From the IMG/VR virus record IMGVR_UViG_3300037189_025222, positions 62,001-126,000 of that record: 64,000 nt of DNA. One strand, 5' to 3'. Origin of the DNA: a virus. The notes below the pieces were generated by a model, which had not been told where the DNA came from, ran no database searches, and was given only the letters and a program-made list of their open reading frames with translations. A program made the translations under genes and the position numbers. Below, piece after piece: positions 1-7,719 of this stretch. The first letter of the stretch is position 1; every line of letters starts with the position of its first letter.

Positions 1-2
1 AT

Positions 3-431
3 GGTTCTCCTGCTTATCAGCTTGAGAAGTTTCTTAGAGATAGTCAGTGCTTTCTAAGAAATCTGACGCTGATTATTGCTTCTGAAAAGAAGATGTCTCC
101 AGATAATGTGCAATTGTTTACAGATTATCTTCGTAAGTATTATGCTTGGCGCAGTTTTGATACCCATCATTCAATTGGTAATTCTTGTGAAGTCGATTCT
201 TATGCACTAAAAGACTTTCAAGATCAGTGGTGTGAATGGGCCTATGAATGGGACAATAACGCTAATCTGAAGATTACCCGTCTTGAGGGTGATTACCCAG
301 CAGTTATTTGTCCTTTGACTGATCTAACAAAGTTCCAGTTAGATGGCCCTACAGGCTGGTTTGACGAGTCCAACTTTAAAAAGATGCCTGAAATCATTAT
401 GGAAGAGTTTGATGCTCTTTCGGAAATCTAG
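3..431 (+). CDS. Partial gene of unknown function, cut by the left window edge
   Basis: The frame is open from base 3, so the N-terminus lies outside the window; an internal ATG at 93 would give 112 residues but has no clear ribosome-binding site. The visible part is rich in aromatic and acidic residues (QWCEWAYEWDNN near the middle, GWFDESNF near the end) and has no membrane segment. I do not recognise the family. The next gene begins after a copy of the 11-base element at 472. Confidence 0.6.
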   Translation, partial: GSPAYQLEKFLRDSQCFLRNLTLIIASEKKMSPDNVQLFTDYLRKYYAWRSFDTHHSIGNSCEVDSYALKDFQDQWCEWAYEWDNNANLKITRLEGDYPAVICPLTDLTKFQLDGPTGWFDESNFKKMPEIIMEEFDALSEI

Positions 432-517
432 CTAATTTGGATAAAATAGATGATTTAGACCCTGTAAAATAATTGTACCCTAAGAAAAAAGTTTGTGATC
501 TAAAAAAGGGACAAATA

Positions 518-991
518 ATGCCGAAAACAAAAGTAGACAAGCTAAAGGGTGATGACGGCAAGGCTCTTTCAAAGCTCCCTAATGCTACTAGGGCTTTTAT
601 TCTTGATCTATTTGAAAAGAATGGATTCAAGGAAGTCACTATTAGCTTTAGTGGAGAAGGTGATGACGGTCAAATTGATGACCTTGACGTTCATGGTGGT
701 GTAAGGGAATCTTTGCAGGATTTGATCACAGTTCCCGATGAAGTCCTCAATGAGCTTGAGAAGTGGCCTTTGTCGCATGACGGGTATAAGATAAATCCAC
801 TGGTGAGCATCAGTGATTTTCTTGAGCAAGTCAGTGGTTTTTGGATCAACTACTGTGGAGTTGATTGGGTGAATGGTGAGGGCGGAACAGGATACATCAG
901 GTATTCTGTTGATAAAAAAGGTTTGAAAGTTCGTATGGAGGTTTCGGAATGGGAGCGGGTTGAAGGATATACCCAAGCTGGTGATCTCTAA
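518..991 (+). CDS. Conserved phage protein, DUF6878-like
   Basis: 157 residues. The ATG at 518 follows AAAAAGGG; the in-frame TTG at 473 lies inside the 11-base element and is not a likely start. The centre carries TISFSGEGDDGQIDDLDV and the C-terminal half WVNGEGGTGYIRYSV, the GxGDxGxID plus N-G-G pattern I associate with DUF6878-type proteins. The role is unknown. The gene at 4939 has the same core (NYSGGGDSGGTDSID), so they are probably diverged paralogs. Stands alone in a cassette between elements at 472 and 996. Confidence 0.75.
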   Translation: MPKTKVDKLKGDDGKALSKLPNATRAFILDLFEKNGFKEVTISFSGEGDDGQIDDLDVHGGVRESLQDLITVPDEVLNELEKWPLSHDGYKINPLVSISDFLEQVSGFWINYCGVDWVNGEGGTGYIRYSVDKKGLKVRMEVSEWERVEGYTQAGDL

Positions 992-1063
992 AATAATTGT
1001 ACCCTATTGAACCGTTGGCACTGTGCTAACGGTTGAGTTTTTTGATACCTTGGAGAGATAAAT

Positions 1064-1342
1064 ATGGCTCGTACTAAGAACGACGGTCGGAAGAACAATG
1101 CTCGTCCCGAAAAGACCTATAAGTATAATTCTGCTACTGAGGCAGCTATTGTGAAGGTTCTTCGTGAGCATGGTCTTACGGGTGGTTATAACTGGATTCG
1201 TAAGAACAAGCTGGTTGGTGTTCGTCGCTGCGGCGAGTTGGAGGGTCAGGAAGAGCGTGTTGAACTGTCGCTCCCTGCTCTGCAACAGCTTGCCAAGCGA
1301 CACCGTGTCAAGTTTGCTCGCGGCCCACGCAAGGCTGCTTGA
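1064..1342 (+). CDS. Small basic protein, paralog of the 2086 gene
   Basis: 92 residues, strongly basic at both ends (MARTKNDGRKNNARPEK and ARGPRKAA). The middle carries VLREHGLTGG, shared with the gene at 2086 (VLRKHGLTGG), and both share a SLPALxQLA segment and a (G)RPRKAA-type tail. The composition suggests nucleic-acid binding (inference); no enzyme motif is visible. A strong intrinsic terminator follows directly, so this looks like a single-gene transcription unit. Confidence 0.8.
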   Translation: MARTKNDGRKNNARPEKTYKYNSATEAAIVKVLREHGLTGGYNWIRKNKLVGVRRCGELEGQEERVELSLPALQQLAKRHRVKFARGPRKAA

Positions 1343-1357
1343 GCCAACTGACACGTT

Positions 1358-1407
1358 TAGCCAGCCGGAGGAACCCCGCCACACATTCCTCCGGCTGGCT
1401 ATTTTTA
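1358..1407 (+). terminator. Intrinsic terminator after the 1064 gene
   Basis: A near-perfect 16-base stem (TAGCCAGCCGGAGGAA with its complement at 1386-1401) is followed by TTTTTATTT. The T tract runs straight into the next 11-base element at 1408, so a termination signal and the next cassette's start signal touch. Confidence 0.9.
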
Positions 1408-1439
1408 TTTGTACCCTAAAGAATCAAGGAGATAACCAA

Positions 1440-2018
1440 ATGATTGAACTTCCTGTTGGTTCTAGCGTCAAGGGTTTTGCAAAGCTCGGTCTGCAAAAGA
1501 AAGAGAATTGGGTTAGAGGAACTTATCTCGGCAACAACAAGGTCGAGTTCTGGACAGGCGCAGTATTGACCCTTGAGGATCGCAATATCAAGGAATACAG
1601 GCGACTCAAATCAAATAGCACTGAGCAGGCCGATTTTATCAATAGTTCTTGGGAAGCACTCAAGAATAATGTGCAGCAAGCTGTCTCTGCTTTTTTCCCT
1701 GATGTCAGCGTTCAGTTCGATGAGGATGAACACATCATTTACGCTCTGGATAACTGCCTTTCTATCTGTCCTGCGATTGTAGAAAAGAATACTTTTTGCT
1801 CTATCATTGAGATTCCCACATGGCAGGTTTGTGAAGAAGTTTATTATTCTTCTACCCAGTGGGAGCCCAGTGGTTCTGATCTTTGTGAAGTGGCAGATTC
1901 CCCGAATCCCATTTCAGCAGCAAAGTTGTTTGTTGACAGGATTTGGTCATATAAGACCGATGGTTTTTGGCAGAATAAGTATGATGATGCTTATGCTAAA
2001 GATTTCTGCGAAGACTAA
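1440..2018 (+). CDS. Protein of unknown function
   Basis: 192 residues from the ATG at 1440, preceded by AAGGAGATAACCAA. A longer reading frame upstream runs through the previous gene and terminator and is not real. Acidic soluble protein; visible features are an N-terminal VGSSVKGFAKLG segment, a central FPDVSVQFDEDEHIIYALDN stretch and aromatic residues toward the C-terminus. No family recognised. Stop codon lies only a few bases before the element at 2023. Confidence 0.7.
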   Translation: MIELPVGSSVKGFAKLGLQKKENWVRGTYLGNNKVEFWTGAVLTLEDRNIKEYRRLKSNSTEQADFINSSWEALKNNVQQAVSAFFPDVSVQFDEDEHIIYALDNCLSICPAIVEKNTFCSIIEIPTWQVCEEVYYSSTQWEPSGSDLCEVADSPNPISAAKLFVDRIWSYKTDGFWQNKYDDAYAKDFCED

Positions 2019-2085
2019 AATAATTGTACCCTAGAAGTTTGTGGCTCGTTGTAACCTTGTCTAAATCCTAAAAGGAGGAATTAGA

Positions 2086-2334
2086 ATGGCGAAGAAGAAG
2101 GATGGTCGTGGGCGTCCGGCTGGGACGTTCAAGTACGCTGGTAAGACCAGTCGTGCGATTGCTTCTGTTCTGCGGAAGCATGGTCTGACGGGTGGCGCCA
2201 CGGTGCTTGCAAAGAGCGGCGTGGTGGTTGGTGGCAAGAAGGTCAAGGTGAGCCTGAGCCTTCCGGCTCTTGGTCAGCTTGCCACCCGTGAGGGTGTGAC
2301 GTTTTCGGCAGGTCGGCCTCGCAAGGCGGCTTGA
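2086..2334 (+). CDS. Small AT-hook-like basic protein, paralog of the 1064 gene
   Basis: 82 residues, start after AAAGGAGGAATTAGA. The N-terminus is MAKKKDGRGRPAGTFKY, containing a GRGRP core like an AT-hook, and the tail is AGRPRKAA. The middle shares HGLTGG and SLPALGQLA with the gene at 1064. A DNA-binding or nucleoid-type role is a reasonable inference from charge and AT-hook, not proven. The pair flanks one unrelated gene (1440), consistent with cassette duplication. Confidence 0.8.
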   Translation: MAKKKDGRGRPAGTFKYAGKTSRAIASVLRKHGLTGGATVLAKSGVVVGGKKVKVSLSLPALGQLATREGVTFSAGRPRKAA

Positions 2335-2340
2335 TTTTGT

Positions 2341-2376
2341 GGTAGCGGGGCGAGCAATATCGCCGCCCCTGCTACC
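2341..2376 (+). terminator. Hairpin after the 2086 gene
   Basis: GGTAGCGGGGC pairs with GCCCCTGCTACC (one bulge) around a short loop, followed by ATAAAAATT that merges into the element at 2383. No long T run, so termination strength is uncertain. Confidence 0.65.
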
Positions 2377-2427
2377 ATAAAAATTGTACCCTAGAAAGCT
2401 GTCCTAATCCTAAATTGGAGCAATTCG

Positions 2428-2850
2428 ATGGCTAATCCTTACCACCATGCACTTTCTAGCGTCAAGAAGTGGGGCGGCACCACCACTGATTATCAAGCCA
2501 TTCACGATTGGTTTGATGAATCCAAGATGATGTATGCTAATTTTCGGCATCGTGCTTTGCGGCATCATGCCGAGGGCATTTTTATGTGTGAAAAGTTTTT
2601 TGGTCACACCATCACCAATAGCGATGGACGTGTAATTCCTGTTCGTTGGGTTGGAGAACAGCACGTCAAAGAAGATTGCGGTTTTATTCCGTCTATTCAA
2701 GATTGGTTCCAGCATATCCAGCCGCAGCGTTGGATGGGCGAACCTCCGGTCAAGCTGGAGAAGGAACTGGATAAGATGGAGAACGCAGATAACGCTAGTT
2801 GGTCAGAGCATTTGGATAAGAAGTTTGGCAACAGTCCAGAGCGACTTTGA
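2428..2850 (+). CDS. DUF6915-like conserved phage protein
   Basis: 140 residues. The body carries a series of blocks I associate with the DUF6915 family: SSVKKWGG (about 10-17), IHDWFDESK (25-33), FRHRALRHHAEGIF (39-52), TITNSDGRVIPVRWVGEQHV (61-80) and IQDWF. The His-rich RHRALRHH segment could bind metal (inference). Function of the family is unknown. The extended C-terminus (residues 105-140) is charged and probably flexible. Confidence 0.8.
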   Translation: MANPYHHALSSVKKWGGTTTDYQAIHDWFDESKMMYANFRHRALRHHAEGIFMCEKFFGHTITNSDGRVIPVRWVGEQHVKEDCGFIPSIQDWFQHIQPQRWMGEPPVKLEKELDKMENADNASWSEHLDKKFGNSPERL

Positions 2851-2886
2851 TAAGATAGGTAGTTTAGGTAAAATAATTGTACCCTA

Positions 2887-2933
2887 GACAACTACCTTTA
2901 TCGTGGTATACTAGGCACCGGGGCCAATTCTAA
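2887..2933 (+). other. Gene-less spacer between two elements only 58 bases apart
   Basis: Elements at 2876 and 2934 enclose 47 bases with no ORF, only a weak GGTATACTAGGCACC stretch. It looks like a cassette that has lost its contents, or a doubled start signal for the gene at 2981. Confidence 0.5.
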
Positions 2934-2980
2934 ATTGTACCCTATGAATACGTTGATCTCACTAAACGAAAGGTTCCTTT

Positions 2981-3250
2981 ATGAAGATTACTGCACGGGA
3001 CGTTGCTGAACATCTTGGTTGCGATTATGTTGTAGCATCCGGCCTTCTAACTGTTCTTGTTGAAAAGGGTATCGTCAAACACGCTGAGAATCGTAAGCAC
3101 TCTAGTGGTAAGGGAAAGCCGACTCGGGTTTTTGAAGTTGACCGTGTTATTCAAATTGAATTAGCACCAGCACCACCCGCTGTTGCTACTGAAACGACCG
3201 AAACACCGGCAGTTGATTCTGTGGCTGAACCCGCTGCGGAAGCTGCCTGA
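2981..3250 (+). CDS. Small winged-helix-like DNA-binding protein candidate
   Basis: 89 residues. The first 60 (ITARDVAEHLGCDYVVASGL, then a second helix LLTVLVEKGIVKHAE and a basic RKHSSGKGKPTRVFEV turn) read as a winged helix-turn-helix: two helices, a recognition-helix region and a basic wing. The last 30 residues are Ala/Pro/Glu-rich and probably disordered. A regulator or accessory DNA-binding role is inferred from fold only. Confidence 0.65.
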   Translation: MKITARDVAEHLGCDYVVASGLLTVLVEKGIVKHAENRKHSSGKGKPTRVFEVDRVIQIELAPAPPAVATETTETPAVDSVAEPAAEAA

Positions 3251-3258
3251 CAATAATT

Positions 3259-3436
3259 AGACCATTTCTAGCGGTGCGTGATTGAATGCAAGGAGCGACA
3301 GCTGCGCAAACCTTGTGGCAGTCCTAAACGTGAATCTGTCTCCGGGGATCTGAGATTCCCGTCACGGGTTCGTTGGGTAAAAAAGATGCTTTATGGGTGT
3401 CTGGCCGATTTTATCCAACCACCGCTAGAATGGTCT
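3259..3436 (+). ncRNA. Structured RNA candidate closed by a 17-bp terminal helix
   Basis: Bases 3259-3276 pair with 3420-3436 (AGACCATTTCTAGCGGTG against CACCGCTAGAATGGTCT, one bulged T). Inside are further helices: GTTGGGTAAAA with TTTTATCCAAC (one G-U), TGCAAGG with CCTTGTG, and a hairpin around AATCT/AGATT. No convincing ORF occupies it (a 60-codon GTG frame lacks a ribosome-binding site). It lies after the 2981 gene with no element between, and before the element at 3447. Role unknown. Confidence 0.7.
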
Positions 3437-3492
3437 CTCGATTTTATTTGTACCCTATAAAGTTGTAATAAATAACTCCCAAGGAATAAAAA

Positions 3493-4629
3493 ATGGCTGC
3501 TACGGCTACTGTGGTTGATTCCGCTAGTCTTTATTTCCGTGAGGGTACGAGCGATAAGGTTTATCATGCTACCCTTGAGGACGCTGGTTCCGGTTATGTC
3601 GTGAACTTCTCTTATGGTCGCCGGGGAAGCACTCTCAAGACTGGTTCCAAGACGGCCCGCCCTGTTTCTATGGCAGAGGCTAGGAAGGTCTTTGATCGGC
3701 TTGTTGCCGAAAAGACTGGCAAGGGCTACCAGTATATGACTTCTTCTAGTCACGGTACTCCCGGTGGAGTTGCTGCCTCTAATCGTCATATCCCCACCGT
3801 TGTGCAGACCGCTCCTGCTGTTAGCCAGTGCGTTCTTCTCAACCCCATCAACCCGGATCACATTGAAACCTATTTGCGGGGAGATGAGTGGGTTGCCCAG
3901 CCCAAGTTGGACGGCGTTCGCTTTATGCTTCGTAATGAAAGCGGAGGCATCACAGCTATCAACCGCAAGGGTGGATCAGTGGCAGTTCCCAATGAAATTA
4001 TTGAATGTATCGAAGCTGCGAGTTCCTACTACGAGGAAGGTCTGCCTGACTTCTTTATCGACGGCGAGTTGATCGGTAGCACCTACTACGTTTTCGATAT
4101 TCTTGAGCATGAAGGCGACAAGATTACCGGACTGAATGTGGTGAACCGAATGGAGATTCTTCGGACTCTGTTCGATGATCTGGAATCGGACAATTTGAAG
4201 CTGGTGGATATTGTCGAAGGTAGGGAAAATAAGACGAAGCTCTATGTGCAGCTTCAAAGAGATAAGAAGGAAGGGGTTGTTTTCAAGTATAGGGAAGCGG
4301 CTTATACGACTGGTCGCCCTGCCAGCGGTGGCAACTACATGAAGCACAAGTTTTATGACACCGCTAGTTGCATCGTTTCAATGACGAATGGAACCAAGCG
4401 TAGTGTTGCTTTGAAGGTTCTTGAAAAAGGCATGAATGTTGCGATTGGGAACGTCACCATTCCGGCGAACCACCCGATCCCAAGTATGGGCGATATTGTG
4501 GAAATCAAGTATCTCTATGCCTATAAGAACGGCTCTCTTTACCAGCCGATCTATTTGGGAAAGAGAACTGATCTGACTTATTCGGACTGCAAGTACGATC
4601 AACTCAAGTTCAAGTCAGAAGATGACTGA
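3493..4629 (+). CDS. ATP-dependent DNA ligase with N-terminal WGR domain
   Basis: 378 residues. Residues 8-85 form a WGR domain (SLYFREGTSDKVYHATLED, then VNFSYGRRGSTLKTG). A linker leads to a nucleotidyltransferase domain: motif I PKLDGVR with catalytic Lys138, motif III DGEL (190-193), motif IV EGVVFK (260-265) and motif V with Lys284/Lys286. The last 90 residues fit an OB-fold. It should seal nicks in duplex DNA through a ligase-AMP intermediate. WGR domains bind DNA ends in PARPs; their fusion to a ligase suggests end or nick recognition. Single gene between elements at 3447 and 4635. Confidence 0.93.
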   Translation: MAATATVVDSASLYFREGTSDKVYHATLEDAGSGYVVNFSYGRRGSTLKTGSKTARPVSMAEARKVFDRLVAEKTGKGYQYMTSSSHGTPGGVAASNRHIPTVVQTAPAVSQCVLLNPINPDHIETYLRGDEWVAQPKLDGVRFMLRNESGGITAINRKGGSVAVPNEIIECIEAASSYYEEGLPDFFIDGELIGSTYYVFDILEHEGDKITGLNVVNRMEILRTLFDDLESDNLKLVDIVEGRENKTKLYVQLQRDKKEGVVFKYREAAYTTGRPASGGNYMKHKFYDTASCIVSMTNGTKRSVALKVLEKGMNVAIGNVTIPANHPIPSMGDIVEIKYLYAYKNGSLYQPIYLGKRTDLTYSDCKYDQLKFKSEDD

Positions 4630-4666
4630 AAATAATTGTACCCTAATTTCAACATGGAGGGTCACT

Positions 4667-4798
4667 ATGGCCGACGCTGAAAACAAGTACGAAGATTACG
4701 CTGAGTTCACTGACAAGCCAGAGTACGCTTGGAGCAATTTGCCTAAGATTGAACTTACCCCTGTGTCTAAAAAGAGAGAGGTGGTTGTTGAGTCGTGA
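4667..4798 (+). CDS. 43-residue acidic protein of unknown function
   Basis: ATG at 4667 follows ATGGAGGGTCACT. Encodes MADAENKYEDYAEFTDKPEY, then WSNLPKIELTPVSKKREVVV. Starts in the normal position after the element at 4635. No family recognised; too short for firm assignment. Confidence 0.6.
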   Translation: MADAENKYEDYAEFTDKPEYAWSNLPKIELTPVSKKREVVVES

Positions 4799-4925
4799 CG
4801 TAATCCCGTTCCCAACATGGGAACCAATGATTATTCGTGGCCCGTGGTTCCCGAAGCCAGATTTGAAGATTTTTTCTGAGCCTGAGGAACAGAATTGTAC
4901 CCTACAAGATCAGTCTAATTCCTAA
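4788..4925 (+). CDS. Possible overlapping TTG-start small protein
   Basis: 45 codons from a TTG at 4788, overlapping the 4667 gene by 11 bases, with GAGAGAGG 8-12 bases upstream. Pro/Trp-rich start (VIPFPTWEPMIIRGPWFPKP). The frame reads through the element at 4894, which then encodes NCTL, and stops just before the next ribosome-binding site. Plausible but weak. Confidence 0.35.
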   Translation: MSRDVIPFPTWEPMIIRGPWFPKPDLKIFSEPEEQNCTLQDQSNS

Positions 4926-4938
4926 CTTGGAGATAACG

Positions 4939-5544
4939 ATGGACGCTGCAACTTTTGACAAGCTGACTCGGGGTGACGAATACCAGACTTTCTTTGCTCT
5001 TATGGAGTCTCTTGGCTATAAAAAGGTTCATGTGAACTACAGTGGTGGTGGTGATAGTGGTGGTACTGACAGTATTGACTTTTTGCCAGTTCCTAAAGAC
5101 AAAAACAAGGACGAGAAGTACGATATTCAGCGACGTATTTCAGAGCATTTTGAGGAGTTTCTTTCCAATCCCATCTACAGCCGTCACGGCAGCTTTGCAG
5201 ACGGTGGTGGCTATAGCGTCGATGGCGTGGTTGTTTGGGACATTCCCAACAAAGCAGTGACCATTGAAGGCACTGAGCATAATTGGGGATACAACGACAG
5301 CGAGGAAGATGATGAAGAGGAAGTTTGTGAAGATACGGGGTTTGAAGAGCCTGTCTATTCTTTTGACGAAGGCAGTCCCGATCATGCTCGTAGCTTTGAA
5401 GTTCTTTGCTTTTATGTTCGTAATATCTTGAAGAAGAAGTTGCCCGAGGTTCTCCATAATCGGGTTCTTGCCGCTATCATTGAGGGCGATGAGAGTGCTA
5501 AGGATTACGTTGCTTTCTTGGAAGAACAGAAGGAGAAGGTGTAA
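4939..5544 (+). CDS. DUF6878-like conserved phage protein, longer paralog
   Basis: 201 residues from the ATG at 4939 (GGAG at 4929-4932). Residues around 25-50 carry VHVNYSGGGDSGGTDSIDFL, matching the core of the gene at 518, followed by a YSVDGVVVWDIPNKAVTIEG strand region and a very acidic stretch (SEEDDEEEVCED). First gene of a three-gene run: its stop overlaps the next start (TAATG at 5543). Function unknown. Confidence 0.75.
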   Translation: MDAATFDKLTRGDEYQTFFALMESLGYKKVHVNYSGGGDSGGTDSIDFLPVPKDKNKDEKYDIQRRISEHFEEFLSNPIYSRHGSFADGGGYSVDGVVVWDIPNKAVTIEGTEHNWGYNDSEEDDEEEVCEDTGFEEPVYSFDEGSPDHARSFEVLCFYVRNILKKKLPEVLHNRVLAAIIEGDESAKDYVAFLEEQKEKV

Positions 5545-5894
5545 TGGGATTTCTTACTACTCTGACTTTTTATAACGACGGAGTTCATCTTCTTACGGAA
5601 CACGCAGAGGACTTTTCCAAGCGTGTGCATGAAGTTGCAACAAGTTTCAATCACACCCCGGTAGAGATTCCATTGGGGAGTTTTGCTAATTTTGCAAAAG
5701 TCCAACGGAGCCGCCATGCAGATGACAACACGGTTTATGTCCATTGTGGCAATACCGTTTGTGAAATGAATTGCAATTCAGAAGAAACGAAACGGATTAT
5801 GAAACAAAATCCTGCTTTCTTTGCTAAAATGCTGGAAGAAATGAAAAAGCAGGTCGAGATTTTGGAAGGAATGAAGAATGGAAATGTTCGATAG
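5544..5894 (+). CDS. Protein of unknown function in a three-gene operon
   Basis: 116 residues, ATG at 5544 overlapping the previous stop, with GAAGGAG upstream. His-rich N-terminal half (LLTEHAEDFSKRVHEVATSF), then HADDNTVYVHCGNTVCEMNC with three Cys and two His that could bind zinc (inference), then a helical coiled-coil-like tail (FFAKMLEEMKKQVEILEGMK). Family not recognised. Confidence 0.7.
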   Translation: MGFLTTLTFYNDGVHLLTEHAEDFSKRVHEVATSFNHTPVEIPLGSFANFAKVQRSRHADDNTVYVHCGNTVCEMNCNSEETKRIMKQNPAFFAKMLEEMKKQVEILEGMKNGNVR

Positions 5895-6066
5895 AGCGTT
5901 ATCGCAGATTATCCTAAAGCAACGAGGCCAAAATCAAAAATTGGTCACTGAGCTATTGGATAAGATTTCTGAGGAGAGCAAAGAACGTCTTCATCGTATT
6001 ATTCAAGACTTAGAATCAGATTTGGCAGTTGCAAAAAGAAAAGCAAGATTGCCTTGGATTCGATAG
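5878..6066 (+). CDS. Small helical protein overlapping the previous gene
   Basis: 62 residues, overlapping the 5544 gene by 17 bases. Entirely helical and charged (LLDKISEESKERLHRIIQDL). Last gene of the 4939-6066 run. Function unknown. Confidence 0.6.
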   Translation: MEMFDRALSQIILKQRGQNQKLVTELLDKISEESKERLHRIIQDLESDLAVAKRKARLPWIR

Positions 6067-6067
6067 A

Positions 6068-6096
6068 TTTACAAAAAGTGAATTTTTTTGTAAGAT
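6068..6096 (+). promoter_or_regulatory. Sigma-70-like promoter for the 6135 gene
   Basis: TTTACA at 6068-6073 and TAAGAT at 6091-6096 with a 17-base spacer. This start region has no copy of the 11-base element, making it an exception in the left arm. Confidence 0.55.
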
Positions 6097-6134
6097 AGCC
6101 CGGCGAGGCTAAAAAACAGTTGAAAGGAACTCAA

Positions 6135-6479
6135 ATGAAGAACTCTACAGTTTGCTGGGTTTTGGTTGTTTTTGCTATTTTTCAATTTGCTATTTTTCAA
6201 AATTACGAAATCAATCGACTTCATCAAGAAATCCGTTTGGCACAGCAAGCAAAGCAAATTGACTCCGACCAGATTCGTGATTTGATGTATACTTTGACTA
6301 ATTCCAAAATGGAACAAGAGTCCATTGGAAATCGTCAATTTGTCGCTGGCGTTGTTGAAGCTGTGACGAAGCCTGACCATTATTCTGAGATATGGCACAA
6401 CGGCTACGACCGAGGAACAGCGATTCAGCAATATGCTGATTCTTTAGATAAAAAGGTCACGCTAACCGGCAATAAATAA
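6135..6479 (+). CDS. Single-pass membrane protein with a coiled-coil
   Basis: 114 residues from the ATG at 6135 (GAAAGGAACTCAA upstream; an in-frame TTG at 6120 overlaps the ribosome-binding region). Residues 6-22 (VCWVLVVFAIFQFAIFQ) form a membrane anchor; residues 25-60 (INRLHQEIRLAQQAKQIDSD) a coiled-coil. An N-in, C-out anchor topology would place the rest in the periplasm or cytoplasm depending on orientation. Could be a lysis accessory protein, but nothing specific supports that. Confidence 0.65.
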   Translation: MKNSTVCWVLVVFAIFQFAIFQNYEINRLHQEIRLAQQAKQIDSDQIRDLMYTLTNSKMEQESIGNRQFVAGVVEAVTKPDHYSEIWHNGYDRGTAIQQYADSLDKKVTLTGNK

Positions 6480-6554
6480 TTTTGGCCGCAATTTTGGCCG
6501 CTTATTTTTTGTACCCTATAAGGTTGTTCTTCTAACTTATACAAGGAATAAATC

Positions 6555-7031
6555 ATGATTCGTGAGCAGTGCCAGATCGGTATGACCGTTTCTTTTGGCC
6601 GGGAAAATGGCCAGACTACAACTGGTATTATTGAGAAGCTAAATCCCAAGAGTGCCAAGGTTCGTTCTAATGAATCCCGTGGCCGTGCTACCGCTGGAAC
6701 CATTTGGCGTGTTCCTTATAGCCTTCTTTCTCCCGCTGGTACGACCGTAGTCCCCCAACCAGCAGCAATTCCCCAAATTACCTATCACCCTTTTCAAGAC
6801 TATGTTGAGCAGTGTGTTCTGGAAGGTATCAACGCTTGTTATAACGCCCTTAGTCCAGAGAACCTGACTTGCGATGGTGAGGCTCCCCTTCATATGGTCA
6901 ATGCCCGACGCAGTAAGTTGCAACGTCAACTCCGAGGTCTTTTTCAGGCATTTGGACGAGAAGTTGATGAAATGGAAGCCTTCAACTGGATTCAGCAAAA
7001 AGAGGCACAACAGAAAGTGGAAAGAACGTAA
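6555..7031 (+). CDS. Conserved phage protein with SH3-like N-terminus
   Basis: 158 residues. Residues 7-60 (IGMTVSFGRENGQTTTGIIE, then LNPKSAKVR and WRVPYSLL) match a pattern I know from many phages: G-x-x-V-x-F-G-R-x-x-G-x-x-T-x-G, N-P-K-x-A-x-V-R, W-x-V-P-Y-x-L-L, probably a small SH3-like barrel. The C-terminal part is helical. Function unknown. Confidence 0.7.
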   Translation: MIREQCQIGMTVSFGRENGQTTTGIIEKLNPKSAKVRSNESRGRATAGTIWRVPYSLLSPAGTTVVPQPAAIPQITYHPFQDYVEQCVLEGINACYNALSPENLTCDGEAPLHMVNARRSKLQRQLRGLFQAFGREVDEMEAFNWIQQKEAQQKVERT

Positions 7032-7070
7032 AACAAAATGACCCTAATTCCCATGATAAAGGACAATATA

Positions 7071-7613
7071 ATGTTTACCTTTGAAAATGCAGTTCTCTCC
7101 AGTAACTCAGTCAAAGAAGAGGGAGTTTTGATTGTCCCTAATGGCATTAAAGGCTTACACCCTCTTTTTGTTCCAAAAGATAGAGCTGTTCCGTTTTTCC
7201 TAAAGCCCAACGAAGGGTATGTTCTTGAAGATTACTTTAATAGAGATAGTGATGAACTTCATAACATTTTTACAAAATCTTCTAATCTCTTAAGCCTTTG
7301 GACAGAGTTAGAGGAGGCAGAGATAGTTGGTAATGAGTGTTCTATTTGGACTGTTTTAGACATTAATTCTAATATCATTTTAGAAGTGTCTCAAATAAAT
7401 GGTTATTATGATAATATGCTAGAAGTTCGTGTCGGAAATGAATCTGCTTTTCACACTTTGATTGCGATTGCTTATGAGCATAACTTTGTTCTTAGCAAAG
7501 TTATGTATAATAAATACATTGAGATTACTAAAACAGATCTTTTTGAAGAACTAAAGAATCTTGGCGATGATGGCACATACACAGCAAAAGTCGATAAGGC
7601 TTTGAATGAATAG
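7071..7613 (+). CDS. Protein of unknown function behind a decayed element
   Basis: 180 residues from the ATG at 7071, preceded by AAAGGACAATATA. An upstream in-frame ATG at 7038 lies inside AAAATGACCCTAATTCCC, which looks like a mutated copy of the 11-base element. Soluble, acidic, mixed alpha/beta (DYFNRDSDELHNIF; IWTVLDINSNIILEV). No family recognised. Followed by a good terminator. Confidence 0.65.
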   Translation: MFTFENAVLSSNSVKEEGVLIVPNGIKGLHPLFVPKDRAVPFFLKPNEGYVLEDYFNRDSDELHNIFTKSSNLLSLWTELEEAEIVGNECSIWTVLDINSNIILEVSQINGYYDNMLEVRVGNESAFHTLIAIAYEHNFVLSKVMYNKYIEITKTDLFEELKNLGDDGTYTAKVDKALNE

Positions 7614-7624
7614 GCGTCAATAAT

Positions 7625-7668
7625 CACCGGCTCTAGATGAATAGTCTGGAGCCGGTGAAGGGCTTTTC
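7625..7668 (+). terminator. Intrinsic terminator
   Basis: CACCGGCTC at 7625-7633 pairs with GAGCCGGTG at 7649-7657, followed by AAGGGCTTTTC. It lies just after the 7071 gene and before the element at 7690. Confidence 0.8.
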
Positions 7669-7719
7669 TATCCAAACTTCTAATTAAAAATTGTACCCTA
7701 AGAGACTAAGGAGCAAACA

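Noticed and set aside
3278-3460. 60-codon ORF from a GTG
   Set aside because: It lies in the structured RNA, has no ribosome-binding site and ends in the element.
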